A DNA stretch of 64,000 bases from Aliihoeflea sp023389195 (GCA_023389195.1 JAEWET010000011.1:62001-126000); one strand, 5' to 3'; shown: positions 16,792-25,534, counted from the first letter of the stretch. The notes: generated from the sequence alone by a model not told the origin. Program-made: numbers and translations.

Positions 16792-17520
16792 ATGTCGTCA
16801 GGTCACATCGTCCGCGCCTATGACGAGGATCTGGCCAGGCTCGGCGCACGCATCGCGGCGATGGGCGGCCAGGCCGAGCGGCTGGTCGAACAATCTGTCG
16901 CGGCGCTCGTCAATGCCGACCTGACGCTCGCGCGGCATGTCGTCGAGGCGGACAAGGCCCTCGACGAGGCGCATCGGGAGATCGACGAAAAGGCCGTCGC
17001 GCTGATTGCCCGGCGCCAGCCGATGGCCGGCGATCTGCGCGAAATCCTCAGCGCGATCCGCATCGCGGCCGATCTCGAACGCGTCGGCGATATGGGCAAG
17101 AACATCGGCAAGCGCGTCGGCGCCGTTGCCGAGACGCGCCAGCCGCCCCGCCTCTTCCGTGGGCTCGAAGCGCTTTCCGACCTTGCCCTGACGCAACTCA
17201 AGGATGTGCTCGATCTTTACGCGACGCGATCGGTCGAGCGCGTGCCGTTCATCCGCGACCGCGACGAGCAGATCGACGCGATGTACACCTCGCTGTTTCG
17301 CGAGCTCCTGACCTACATGATGGAAGATCCGCGCAACATCACCGCCTGCACGCATCTCCTGTTCTGCGCCAAGAACATCGAGCGCATCGGCGACCACGCT
17401 ACCAACATCGTCGAGACGGTCTATTTCATCGTCACAGGCGAGCAATTGCCGCCGGAGCGTCCTAAGGAGGACGAGAGCCATCGCGTGGTGATGGACGCCG
17501 CGCGGTTCGCGGCGCAGTAG
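16792..17520 (+). CDS. phoU: phosphate signalling protein PhoU
   Basis: A 242-aa all-helical protein with two three-helix PhoU repeats. It links the Pst transporter to the PhoR kinase and damps the Pho response when phosphate is plentiful. Visible marks are the metal-binding E/DxxxD motifs DLERVGDMGKNIGKR and NIERIGDHATNIVE. A GGAG site 7 bases before the ATG supports the start. There are no pst, phoR or phoB genes beside it, unlike the usual pst-phoU-phoB cluster; it stands alone between a LuxR solo and gcrA. Confidence 0.94.
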   Translation: MSSGHIVRAYDEDLARLGARIAAMGGQAERLVEQSVAALVNADLTLARHVVEADKALDEAHREIDEKAVALIARRQPMAGDLREILSAIRIAADLERVGDMGKNIGKRVGAVAETRQPPRLFRGLEALSDLALTQLKDVLDLYATRSVERVPFIRDRDEQIDAMYTSLFRELLTYMMEDPRNITACTHLLFCAKNIERIGDHATNIVETVYFIVTGEQLPPERPKEDESHRVVMDAARFAAQ

Positions 17521-17522
17521 CC

Positions 17523-18020
17523 TTACCCGCGACGGCGGCGCTCCGCGACCGGCTGGTAGGCGACGCGCGAGTGATAGGCACAATAAGGACCGCAATCGCC
17601 GACATCGTTGCCGCAGAACGAGAATTCCTCGGCCAGCGGATCGCCATTCGGCCATTTGCAGGTGCGTTCCGACAGTTCGATCAGCTTGAGATTGCGCGAC
17701 AGCGGCACGACGACGCTGGACAGGCGCGGCGCGGGCGCGGCTTCCGGCTGCGCGTCGAAACGGGCCTGAAGGGCGGTCGCGCCGATCGTGGTCGTCATCG
17801 GGCGGCTCGGGCGCGGCGCCTTGGGAGCCGACGGGGCGGATTTCTTGGGACGCGGCGTTGCCGAGGAGGCCCGGCCCCGGCCGGACAGCTTCAGGCGGTG
17901 GACCTTGCCGATGACCGCGTTGCGGCTGACGCCACCGAGCTGGGTTGCGATCTGGCTGGCGCTCAGGCCTTCGGCCCAAAGCTTCTTGAGAAGTTCCACC
18001 CGCTCGTCGGTCCAGTTCAT
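17523..18020 (-). CDS. gcrA: GcrA family cell-cycle regulator
   Basis: GcrA is an alphaproteobacterial coactivator that binds sigma-70 and CcrM-methylated promoters to control cell-cycle genes. The 165-aa protein starts MNWTDERVELLKKLWAEG, then SASQIATQLGG-VSRNAVIGKVHRLKL, the diagnostic N-terminal DNA-binding domain (residues 1-45). A basic Ala/Pro-rich linker leads to the sigma-binding C-terminal domain with PNGDPLAEEFSFCGN and CGPYCAYHSRVAYQP. It converges with phoU, 2 bases apart. Confidence 0.95.
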   Translation of the reverse strand: MNWTDERVELLKKLWAEGLSASQIATQLGGVSRNAVIGKVHRLKLSGRGRASSATPRPKKSAPSAPKAPRPSRPMTTTIGATALQARFDAQPEAAPAPRLSSVVVPLSRNLKLIELSERTCKWPNGDPLAEEFSFCGNDVGDCGPYCAYHSRVAYQPVAERRRRG

Positions 18021-18284
18021 GGCGACACGCTCCTAAGTGAGGTGCGGAATCCGAATCCTTTCCCGCCCGGCAACTGCCGAGTGGGCACCGCGTTGAGCTT
18101 GGTGATTAGATCCGCCGCACGAAATCTAGTTCTTTACTGGCCCGAAACTACAATATGCGCCGACTCGGTGACAAGAGTCGGCCGGACACACCGATTCTGT
18201 TTTTTCGGTTTTCCCCAACTTGGGCGCTTCGTCTGTCGCCGATCTGTCGCACTGCCTCGGCGCATGACGCTGCGTTGCAAAGAA

Positions 18285-18313
18285 TTGACAGCGCGCCCGC
18301 GAACGCTGATAAA
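18285..18313 (+). promoter_or_regulatory. sigma-70 type promoter ahead of argD
   Basis: A consensus TTGACA (18285-18290) is followed after exactly 17 bases by GATAAA (18308-18313), a reasonable -35/-10 pair for the housekeeping sigma factor. It would start transcription near 18320, about 60 bases before the argD ATG, and should drive argD-argF. No ARG-box-like operator was recognised. Confidence 0.6.
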
Positions 18314-18325
18314 GACGGGCAGAAG

Positions 18326-18354
18326 CCGCCCTCGAGGCGGATTTTTTGTTTTTG
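18326..18354 (+). terminator. hairpin plus T-run in the argD leader
   Basis: CCGCC-CTCGA-GGCGG is followed by ATTTTTTGTTTTTG. By form it is a short intrinsic terminator. It lies only a few bases after the predicted start site of the 18285-18313 promoter and 28 bases before argD. It may therefore be the 3' end of a small RNA begun farther upstream (the 360-base gcrA-argD gap has no gene), or a 5'-stabilising hairpin of the argD mRNA. Confidence 0.5.
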
Positions 18355-18381
18355 ATCGCGTCCCCCGGATGGAGTGAGGCC

Positions 18382-19584
18382 ATGGGCGGTTCGGCCCTTT
18401 TCGAGACCTACAACCGCGCGCCCTTGCGTTTCGAACGCGGCGAAGGCGTCTGGCTCTATACCGAAAGCGGCGAGCGCTATCTGGATTTCGCGGCGGGCAT
18501 CGCGGTCAATTCGCTCGGCCATTCGCATCCGCATCTCGTCGAGACGCTGAAGACGCAGGCCGAAAAGCTGTGGCACGTCTCCAATCTCTATGAGGTTCCC
18601 GAACAGACGCGCCTTGCCGAGCGCCTGACCGACGCAACCTTCGCCGACAAGGTGTTCTTCGCCAATTCCGGCGCCGAGGCGCTCGAATGCGCGATCAAGA
18701 CGGCGCGCCGCTACCACTACGCCAAGGGCCATCCCGAGCGCTACCGCATCATCACCTTCGAGGGCGCCTTCCACGGCCGCACGCTGGCGACGATCGCGGC
18801 CGGCGGCCAGCCGAAATATCTCGAAGGCTTCGGCCCGAAGGTGCAGGGTTTCGACCAGGTTGCGTTCGGCGACCTGGAAGCTCTCGAAAAGGCGATCACC
18901 GAGGAAACGGCGGCGATCCTGATCGAGCCGGTGCAGGGCGAAGGCGGCATCCGTCCGATCGAAGCCGACATGCTCGCGCGCCTGCGCGGCTTTTGCGAAA
19001 AGCACGGCCTGCTTCTGATCTATGACGAGGTCCAGTGCGGCATCGGCCGGACCGGCAAGCTGTTCGCCTATCAGTGGTCGGGCGTCGCGCCCGACATCAT
19101 GGCGATCGCCAAGGGCATCGGCGGCGGCTTTCCGATGGCCGCGTGCCTGGCCAGCGACGAGGCCGCATCCGGCATCGTGCCGGGCGTCCACGGCACCACC
19201 TTCGGGGGCAATCCGCTCGCGATGGCCGTCGGCAACGCCGTGCTCGACGTCGTTCTCGAGGACGGTTTCCTCGACGAGGTCAAGCGCAAGTCCCTGCTCC
19301 TGAAGCAGTCGCTCGCATCGGTCGTCGACGAATTCCCGGAGGTCTTCGAAAGCGTGCGCGGGTCGGGGCTGATGCTCGGCCTCAAATGCCGCATGCCCAA
19401 TGGCGAAGTGAACCTCGCCTTCAGGCGGCACAATTTCCTGGCGGTGCCTGCCGGCGACAACGTCGTCCGCCTGCTGCCGCCGCTCAACGTCGCCGACGAG
19501 GAAATCCGCATCGCCGTCGAAGCGATCCGCGACGCCGCATCGGACCTCGCGCTGCCCGCGCGCAAGGCCGGCTCGGCCGCCTGA
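18382..19584 (+). CDS. argD: acetylornithine/succinylornithine aminotransferase family protein
   Basis: Transfers an amino group to N-acetylglutamate semialdehyde in arginine synthesis (class III PLP aminotransferase, cytosolic). The 400-aa protein shows DFAAGIAVNSLGHSHP, FFANSGAEALECAIKTAR, the FHGRTLAT motif, LLIYDEVQCGIGRTG, the Schiff-base lysine in AIAKGIGGGFP, and GTTFGGNPLA. The ATG at 18382 gives the family-typical start; an in-frame one 12 codons upstream adds nothing conserved. argF follows after 11 bases, the usual rhizobial argD-argF pair, so arginine synthesis is its most likely job. Confidence 0.94.
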   Translation: MGGSALFETYNRAPLRFERGEGVWLYTESGERYLDFAAGIAVNSLGHSHPHLVETLKTQAEKLWHVSNLYEVPEQTRLAERLTDATFADKVFFANSGAEALECAIKTARRYHYAKGHPERYRIITFEGAFHGRTLATIAAGGQPKYLEGFGPKVQGFDQVAFGDLEALEKAITEETAAILIEPVQGEGGIRPIEADMLARLRGFCEKHGLLLIYDEVQCGIGRTGKLFAYQWSGVAPDIMAIAKGIGGGFPMAACLASDEAASGIVPGVHGTTFGGNPLAMAVGNAVLDVVLEDGFLDEVKRKSLLLKQSLASVVDEFPEVFESVRGSGLMLGLKCRMPNGEVNLAFRRHNFLAVPAGDNVVRLLPPLNVADEEIRIAVEAIRDAASDLALPARKAGSAA

Positions 19585-19595
19585 GAAACGAGATC

Positions 19596-20513
19596 ATGGC
19601 TTCAGCATTCCGGCATTTCACCGACCTTTCCGCCATCGCATCGGGCGAGCTGCGCGCCATTCTGGACGACGCGCGCGCGCGCAAGACGCGCCTCAAGGCC
19701 GGCGCGCGCGAGCGTCCGCTGGAAGGCAAGGTGCTGGCGATGATCTTCGACAAACCGTCGACCCGCACGCGCGTCTCCTTCGACGTCGGCATGCGCCAGC
19801 TCGGCGGTGAGACCCTGATGCTGACGGGCACGGAAATGCAACTCGGCCGGTCCGAGACGATCGCCGACACGGCGCGCGTCCTGTCGCGTTATGTCGACGC
19901 CATCATGATGCGCACGACCGAGCACGACCGCCTTCTGGAAATGACCGAGCACGCGACGATCCCGGTCATCAACGGCCTGACCGACGACACGCATCCGTGC
20001 CAGATCATGGCCGATCTGATGACCTTCGAGGAACATCGCGGCCCGGTCGAGGACAAGCTCTTCGCCTGGACGGGCGACGGCAACAACGTCTTGCATTCTC
20101 TGGCCGAAGCGTCGGCGCGCTTCAATTTCCGGCTCAACATCGCCGTGCCGGCGGGCAGCGAGCCGGACGCGAAATTCGTCGACTGGTCGAGGGCCAATGG
20201 CGGGCGCATCGAATTCCACGACAGCGCCTACCGAGCGGTTGCGGGCGCCGATTGCGTCGTCACCGACACCTGGGTCTCGATGAACCAGGAGCATCGTGCG
20301 CGCGGCCACAACGTCTTCCAGCCCTATCAGGTCAATGCCGAATTGATGGCCGGCGCGAAGCCGGATGCCCTCTTCATGCACTGCCTCCCCGCCCATCGCG
20401 GCGAGGAGGTGACGGACGAGGTCATCGACGGACCGAATTCGGTCGTCTTCGACGAGGCGGAGAACCGGCTGCACGCCCAGAAGGCCGTGCTTGCGTGGTG
20501 CTTCGGCGCTTGA
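19596..20513 (+). CDS. argF: ornithine carbamoyltransferase
   Basis: Forms citrulline from ornithine and carbamoyl phosphate. The 305-aa catalytic subunit has the carbamoyl-phosphate site STRTRVSFDVG, the MRTTEHDRL loop, INGLTDDTHPCQIMAD, the DTWVSMNQE segment and the ornithine-binding MHCLPAHRGEEV. It is 11 bases after argD and surely in the same operon; hslO follows 107 bases later. Confidence 0.96.
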   Translation: MASAFRHFTDLSAIASGELRAILDDARARKTRLKAGARERPLEGKVLAMIFDKPSTRTRVSFDVGMRQLGGETLMLTGTEMQLGRSETIADTARVLSRYVDAIMMRTTEHDRLLEMTEHATIPVINGLTDDTHPCQIMADLMTFEEHRGPVEDKLFAWTGDGNNVLHSLAEASARFNFRLNIAVPAGSEPDAKFVDWSRANGGRIEFHDSAYRAVAGADCVVTDTWVSMNQEHRARGHNVFQPYQVNAELMAGAKPDALFMHCLPAHRGEEVTDEVIDGPNSVVFDEAENRLHAQKAVLAWCFGA

Positions 20514-20620
20514 TTGAACGCGGCGCGGCACCTATCTGCCGGGCACAGTTGATAGATCTGGCTTGGCCAGCGGGCGCGGCGCGGCGATAATCGCGCTTCC
20601 CCGAGGATAGGAATGTTCCC

Positions 20621-21610
20621 GTGACTGCACCGCATGCAAAGCTCGGCGATTTCGGTTTCGCCGGTGACGACACCGTCGTTCCGTTTCAGGTCGGCCCGCT
20701 CGATGCGCGCGGCCGCATCGTCCAGCTCGGCCCGATCCTCGACGCGATCCTCGGCCGGCACGACTATCCCGAGCCCGTCGCGCGGCTGCTCGCCGAGGCG
20801 ATGACGCTGACGGTGCTTCTCGGCACCTCGCTGAAATTCGACGGCAAGTTCATTCTCCAGACCCGCTCGGACGGGCCGGTGGACATGCTCGTCGCCGACT
20901 TCACCACTCCCGGCTCGCTGCGCGCCTATGCGAGCTTCGATGCCGAGCGCGTGGCGGAGGCAAGCGCCGCCGGCAAGGCATCGCCCGCCGATCTCCTCGG
21001 CAAGGGCGTTCTGGCGCTGACCATCGACCAGGGCCAGCACATGCAGCGCTACCAGGGCATCGTCCAGCTCGACTCGACTTCGCTCGAAGACGCCGCGCGC
21101 ACCTATTTCCGCCAGTCGGAGCAGATCCCGACCGAGGTTCGGCTGTCGGTCGCGCGCCAGATGATCAAGGGCCAGAACGGCTTCGACGGGCACTGGCGCT
21201 CCGGCGGTCTGCTCTCGCAGTTCCTGCCCGAGGCGCCCGAGCGTCTGCGCCTGCCCGACCTTCCGGGCGGCGACGGCGACAATGGCGAAATGCCCGATCC
21301 GACCGACGATGCCTGGGCCGAAGTGCAGGCGCTGGTCTCCACCATCGAGGCGGACGAGCTGATCGATCCGACCGTCGGCCCCGAGCGCCTTCTCTACCGG
21401 CTCTTCCACGAGCACGGCGTCCACGTCTTCGAAGGCTCGGGCGTCATCGACGACTGCTCCTGCTCGCGCGAGAAGATCCGCGGAATTCTCGACGGCTTTA
21501 CGGAAGAGGAAATCTCCGACAGCATCGAGGACGGGAAGATCAAGGTTTCGTGCGAGTTCTGCTCGACCCATTACGAGTTCGATCCGACCGACTTCGTCAC
21601 ACGGAATTGA
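20621..21610 (+). CDS. hslO: redox-regulated chaperone Hsp33
   Basis: A cytosolic holdase switched on by oxidation and unfolding. The 329-aa protein has the N-terminal Hsp33 fold and a C-terminal zinc-binding switch whose cysteines are CSC (in DDCSCSREKI) and CEFC (VSCEFCSTHYEF), the conserved CxC...CxxC set. The start is a GTG at 20621 (VTAPHAKLGDFGFAGDD). It follows argF in the same direction, a common order in rhizobia. The MliC-like gene starts 2 bases after its stop. Confidence 0.94.
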   Translation: MTAPHAKLGDFGFAGDDTVVPFQVGPLDARGRIVQLGPILDAILGRHDYPEPVARLLAEAMTLTVLLGTSLKFDGKFILQTRSDGPVDMLVADFTTPGSLRAYASFDAERVAEASAAGKASPADLLGKGVLALTIDQGQHMQRYQGIVQLDSTSLEDAARTYFRQSEQIPTEVRLSVARQMIKGQNGFDGHWRSGGLLSQFLPEAPERLRLPDLPGGDGDNGEMPDPTDDAWAEVQALVSTIEADELIDPTVGPERLLYRLFHEHGVHVFEGSGVIDDCSCSREKIRGILDGFTEEEISDSIEDGKIKVSCEFCSTHYEFDPTDFVTRN

Positions 21611-21612
21611 AG

Positions 21613-21969
21613 ATGGCCCGAGGGCTTCTGCCTTCGCTTCTGCTCATTGCGGCTCTGGCGGCTCCGGCCGCCGGGGCCGGCGAAGTGATGATCGATTTTC
21701 CCGGGACGGAGGTCGAGGAAACCACCCTCGCCTATCTTTGCGGATCGACCGAAATCGACGTGCGCTACGTCAATGCAAGACCGGTATCGCTTGCGATTTT
21801 CGATTGGGAAGGCGAGCGGATCGTGGCTTCGGCCGGCATTGCCGCTTCCGGTGTCCGCTATGCCGGCGGACGCTACGTCTGGTGGTCGAAGGGCAGCGAG
21901 GCGACGCTGTTCGACGAAATGGCCGACGAAGACGACGCACTGTTGGCGTCTTGCATTGAGCAGCCTTAG
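21613..21969 (+). CDS. secreted MliC-like (lysozyme inhibitor family) protein
   Basis: A 118-aa protein with a signal peptide (LLPSLLLIAALAAPAAGAGE). The short mature domain has LAYLCGSTEIDVRYVN, an A(S/G)GVRYAGGRYVWWSKGSEATLF strand pair and a final cysteine (LLASC), the pattern of the MliC/PliC lysozyme-inhibitor fold (YxC near the start, W and terminal C). The classical inhibitor loop cannot be judged by eye, so inhibition of lysozyme is only an inference. It starts 2 bases after hslO and is probably co-translated. Confidence 0.75.
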   Translation: MARGLLPSLLLIAALAAPAAGAGEVMIDFPGTEVEETTLAYLCGSTEIDVRYVNARPVSLAIFDWEGERIVASAGIAASGVRYAGGRYVWWSKGSEATLFDEMADEDDALLASCIEQP

Positions 21970-22077
21970 CCACAATTGCGCCACTTTTGTTAACGTGTGA
22001 CTTAAACCTTCATCAAGCGTGCGGTTGCAGTATGCCCCGGAATTCGGCAAGCGGGGGGCATCGCTACCGGATGAACG

Positions 22078-22248
22078 ATGATCATAAGACTGGCAATAAT
22101 CTGGCTCCTCGTCGCGGGCTTTGCGGCAGGCTTTGCGGAACTGGTGACGTCCGACACGGTCGGGCGGGCAGACCGTGCGGGTTCGCCTTGCGACGAATGG
22201 TCGAATCCGGATTGCTCCGGGCCGCCTGCGGGCGCCCCGCTCAACTGA
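22078..22248 (+). CDS. small exported protein, 56 aa, hypothetical
   Basis: A 56-codon frame, shorter than most gene finders accept. It begins MIIRLAIIWLLVAGFAAGF, a clear hydrophobic leader, and continues with a polar tail containing two cysteines (SPCDEWSNPDCSGPP). A G-rich stretch lies about 20 bases upstream and an overlapping ATG sits at 22071 in another frame. The high-GC codon pattern fits the neighbours. It is either a tiny exported peptide or a single-span membrane protein. Confidence 0.5.
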   Translation: MIIRLAIIWLLVAGFAAGFAELVTSDTVGRADRAGSPCDEWSNPDCSGPPAGAPLN

Positions 22249-22311
22249 TTAGCATTGCGGAAACCATAAGCTGCCAAGGTCGGCCGTGAACCACAGCCGA
22301 TCGGAATAAGC

Positions 22312-22569
22312 ATGCCCGCATTGTCAGCCGGCCACGAGGAAGAGATTGCAGAGGCCGTCTGCGAGATCGCCGTCCTTCTCGCGCAGGCCATCCACCAGAT
22401 CGATCCCGAAGCCGCGCAGAGAATGAACTTCGCTGCCGGCAAGGCCTACAACCGGCATCTCGGACGGGACCAGACCCTGGCTGCGGATCTGATGCTGCGC
22501 TTCGGGCGCGCTCTGGTCGACCGCTCGCTCTTTCCGGTCGCCGGCGACGGCGAGGATACGCTCAATTGA
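22312..22569 (+). CDS. hypothetical protein, 85 aa
   Basis: A soluble, largely helical and acidic 85-aa product (HEEEIAEAVCEIAVLLAQAI, then LGRDQTLAADLMLRFGRAL). No family was recognised. Its last 8 bases overlap the 3' end of apaG on the other strand, the normal packing here, and codon use matches the chromosome. It follows the 56-aa gene by 63 bases. Confidence 0.55.
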   Translation: MPALSAGHEEEIAEAVCEIAVLLAQAIHQIDPEAAQRMNFAAGKAYNRHLGRDQTLAADLMLRFGRALVDRSLFPVAGDGEDTLN

Positions 22570-22972
22570 CGGAATGGCGCTCGCCGGGAAGGTCGAGCGA
22601 AAAGGCGGGAATGGCGACGTCGAACTCGCGCCCGGCCTCGTCGCGCATCGTATAGTCACCGACCATGAATCCGGACGACGTGGCGAGCGGACAGCCCGAC
22701 GTGTACTGAAAGCTGTCGCCGGGTTCCAGTTCGGGCTGTTCGCCGACGACGCCGGCGCCGCGCACCTCCTCAAGCTTTCCGCTGGCATCGGTGATGCGCC
22801 AGTGCCGGGAGACGAGCTTGACGGCCTTCGTGCCCCGATTGGCAATCGTGACCCGATAGGCCCAGAAATAGCGGCCAACCTCCGGTTGGGAGCGCTCCTC
22901 GAGAAAAAAGGGCTCCACGGTGACCTCGATTCCGCTGGTGGTCGTCCGGTACATCGGCTTGCTCACACTCAC
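22562..22972 (-). CDS. apaG: ApaG family protein
   Basis: A 136-aa protein with the fibronectin III-like ApaG/DUF525 fold: TTTSGIEVTVEPFFLEERSQP, FWAYRVTIANRGTKAVKL, SRHWRITDASGKLEEVRGAGVVGEQP, YTSGCPLATSSGFMVGDY. ApaG was linked to cobalt resistance and magnesium efflux in enterobacteria, but its biochemical role is unsettled. Full length. Confidence 0.93.
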   Translation of the reverse strand: MSVSKPMYRTTTSGIEVTVEPFFLEERSQPEVGRYFWAYRVTIANRGTKAVKLVSRHWRITDASGKLEEVRGAGVVGEQPELEPGDSFQYTSGCPLATSSGFMVGDYTMRDEAGREFDVAIPAFSLDLPGERHSVN

Positions 22973-23090
22973 TCCTTGAAAAATAACGCATACGGGGACG
23001 CTTTAGGTGCGCGGCGCGTGCAAGTTGAAGCGAAAGTGATCATGCGGCCGTCGCGCTTTCACCTATGACCGAACCGAGGAGAGCAATGCA

Positions 23091-23699
23091 ATGCTGGACG
23101 GCTGGGCACGAGCAAGGATCGATCCGGCGCTGGACCGCGCCGGCCGCAGCCTTGCGCGAAGCGGCGTCACCGCAAACGCCGTCACCCTGGCAGCTTTCGC
23201 GGCCGGGTTCGCAGCCTTCGTCGCCATCGCGCTCGAAGCCTATCTGAGCGGGCTATTCCTGCTTCTCGTCAGCCGGATCGGCGACGGCCTCGACGGAGCG
23301 GTCGCCCGCCACACGCGCAAGTCGGATTTCGGCGGCTATCTCGACATCGTGCTCGACTTCGCATTCTACGGGCTGGTCCCGCTCGGCTTCGTGCTGGCCG
23401 ATCCGTCTGCAAATTCCGTCGCCGGCGCCGTTCTGATCCTGTCGTTCTACGTCAATGGCGCAAGCTTCCTCGCCTATGCGGTCATGGCCGAAAAGCGTGG
23501 CCTGTCGACCGACGCGAGGGGGGAAAAATCGCTCTTCTTCACCACCGGCCTGGCCGAGGCGACCGAGACGATCGCCTTCTTCGTCGCCTTCTGCGTCTTT
23601 CCGGAATGGTTCGCGGTGCTTGCGTTCGTTTTCGCTGCGCTGTGCTTTTATACCGCCGTTTCGCGCATCGTCATCGCGGCCAGGACTTTCCGCGAATAG
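23091..23699 (+). CDS. CDP-alcohol phosphatidyltransferase family protein
   Basis: A 202-aa inner-membrane enzyme of phospholipid head-group synthesis. The signature DGx2ARx8Gx3Dx3D is present: DGAVARHTRKSDFGGYLD followed by IVLD, with both metal-binding aspartates. About six hydrophobic helices follow. It transfers a CDP-activated lipid or alcohol; the acceptor cannot be read from sequence. It sits between apaG and the interrupted glycosyltransferase. Confidence 0.88.
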   Translation: MLDGWARARIDPALDRAGRSLARSGVTANAVTLAAFAAGFAAFVAIALEAYLSGLFLLLVSRIGDGLDGAVARHTRKSDFGGYLDIVLDFAFYGLVPLGFVLADPSANSVAGAVLILSFYVNGASFLAYAVMAEKRGLSTDARGEKSLFFTTGLAEATETIAFFVAFCVFPEWFAVLAFVFAALCFYTAVSRIVIAARTFRE

Positions 23700-23876
23700 G
23701 CATCGGCGCAGTCTTTCGCCGCTAGACCGATACGTTCGATCGATTTCGACTGGACATCATTTGCAACTAAACCTAACGTTGCACGAAAGTGCAGCTTTCA
23801 GGGCGGGACGGGCCTCGATGACGAACTTTGCGGGTTGCCGACAGGACGGCCATGTCCTGCGCGGGGCTGCCTAGGC

Positions 23877-25454
23877 ATGCTCGACGACGCGGCTGAGAGC
23901 ACCGCCATCGCCGATGTTTCCGGTCCGCGAACGTCTTTCGTGACGGATTTCGCTCAAGAGCCGGCGTTGCGGACGCTGCCGCCGGCCGAACAACTCGCAC
24001 GTGCACTTGGCCTGACGCCTGCTGACCTCGCAACGGCTTCGGCCCGGTGCAGGATGAACGGGACGAGCCTCGCAGCGGAACTGATCGCGGCGCAGGTCGT
24101 CACCGAAGAGCGCTATTGCCGCGCGCTCGCCACGCTGCTCGGCCTCCCCTTCCTCGAACAGATCGAACCGTCGCTCGTCGTGATGCGCAAGGCGGTGCGG
24201 TTCGAGGCACTGTCGCGCGACGGCGATCTGCCGCCGGTCTTCTATTATTCGCATGAGCGCCCGCTCCTGCTGGTCGCTCCGCTCAACGCCTCCGTCGACG
24301 ACCTCCTGCGGCTGACCCGCGGCAAACCGGAATTTCGCCAGCGCCTGCGCATCGTCGCGCCAACGACCTTGCGCAAGGCGATCCAGGCGCGCAGCCGCGC
24401 TTCGCTGATGCGGGCGGCCGTCTCGGGACTTGCCGAGGCCGCGCCCTCGCATTCGGCACGGACAGTGATGACGGGGTATCAGGGTTTCGTGCTCGGGCTG
24501 CTCGGCGCAAGTCTTGCCGCTCTCGCCATTTTCGACTTCGGCCGGCTGGCGCTGGTCATCCACGCGGCCGGCAGCCTGGCATTCCTTGCCTGCGTCCTGC
24601 TGCGCGTCGCGGCGGCGATGGTCGCAAGGCCGCTGAAACTTGCCCGGATCGAGACCGACCCTTGCGCGCCGGTGCCGATCTACTCCGTGCTGGTGGCACT
24701 GCGGCACGAGGCGGACATCGTGCCCGAACTGCTCGTTGCGCTCGGCAAGATCGACTGGCCGCGCTCGAGACTGGAGATCAAGCTGATCTGCGAGAGCGAC
24801 GATGCGGCGACGCGCGCCGCGCTCGCTGCGCATGATCTGCACCCTTGCGTCGAGGTGATCGTCGTGCCGGCCGGCAATCCGCGCACGAAGCCGAAGGCGC
24901 TCGCCTACGCCCTGCCCCAATGCAAGGGCGAGTTCGTGGTGCTCTACGATGCGGAGGACCGGCCGCACCCGTTGCAGTTGCGCGAGGCTTGGGATCGGTT
25001 CCGCCGCGAGGGTCGCGAGCTTGGCTGCCTGCAGGCGCCGCTCGTCATCTCACGTTCGCGGCCCTTGCTGCCGCGCCTGTTCGCGCTCGAATATGCGGCG
25101 CTCTTTCGCGGGCTTCTGCCCCGGCTGGCGTCGTGGAACGCACTGCTGCCGCTTGGCGGGACGTCCAACCACTTCCGGCGCGAGGCGCTCGACGCCGTCG
25201 GTGGCTGGGACCCCTACAACGTCACCGAGGACGCCGATCTCGGCCTGCGGCTGACACGCTTCGGCTATCGCGTCGACCTGATCACGCGGCCGACCCATGA
25301 GACGGCCCCGGCGGACTACGACACGTGGCTGCCGCAGCGCACGCGCTGGTTCAAGGGCTGGATGCGCCTTAACGCATTATTTTGCAACACATTGAAAATA
25401 AATAAAATTTGTAAGGCATCTCGGTTCATTGTTGCCATCACAGCAACCAAATAG
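23877..25454 (+). pseudogene. family 2 glycosyltransferase, 3' truncated by the genomic-island junction
   Basis: The N-terminal ~150 residues resemble a MshEN/GspE-N type domain (LARALGLTPADLATA, AAQVVTEERYCRALATLLGLPF). A hydrophobic pair of helices follows, then a GT2 domain: VPIYSVLVALRHEADIV, LICESDDAAT, KPKALAYALPQ, VLYDAEDRPHP, GGTSNHFRREAL, VTEDADLGLRL, and the Q/RxxRW motif PQRTRWFKGWM. Family members normally continue after RWFKGWM with a long membrane-spanning C-terminus. Here the frame turns into 28 unrelated residues (NALFCNTLKINKICKAS...) in AT-rich DNA and stops. About a fifth to a third of the protein is missing; activity is doubtful. Confidence 0.85.
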
Positions 25455-25534
25455 CAACAAGTGGATGGCGAACTCATTTTGAGCGGCCAGTATCGGTTCG
25501 GGAGCCGTTTCAACAGACGATTGGAGGCGTTCAC
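25365..25534. mobile_element. left junction of a genomic island, with repeated GCAAC motifs
   Basis: Base composition switches from GC-rich to AT-rich near 25370, inside the glycosyltransferase. Four copies of GCAAC lie within 75 bases: 25384-25388, 25443-25447 and 25454-25458 on plus, and 25431-25435 on minus. The middle pair forms the dyad GTTGC-CATCACA-GCAAC. Repeats like these beside a junction and ahead of an excisionase/recombinase set are what arm sites of a tyrosine recombinase look like. The att core cannot be defined without the right end, which is not in the window. Confidence 0.6.

Noticed and set aside
18148..19431. 427-codon frame opposite argD
   Set aside because: Antisense shadow; argD has full-length motifs on the plus strand.
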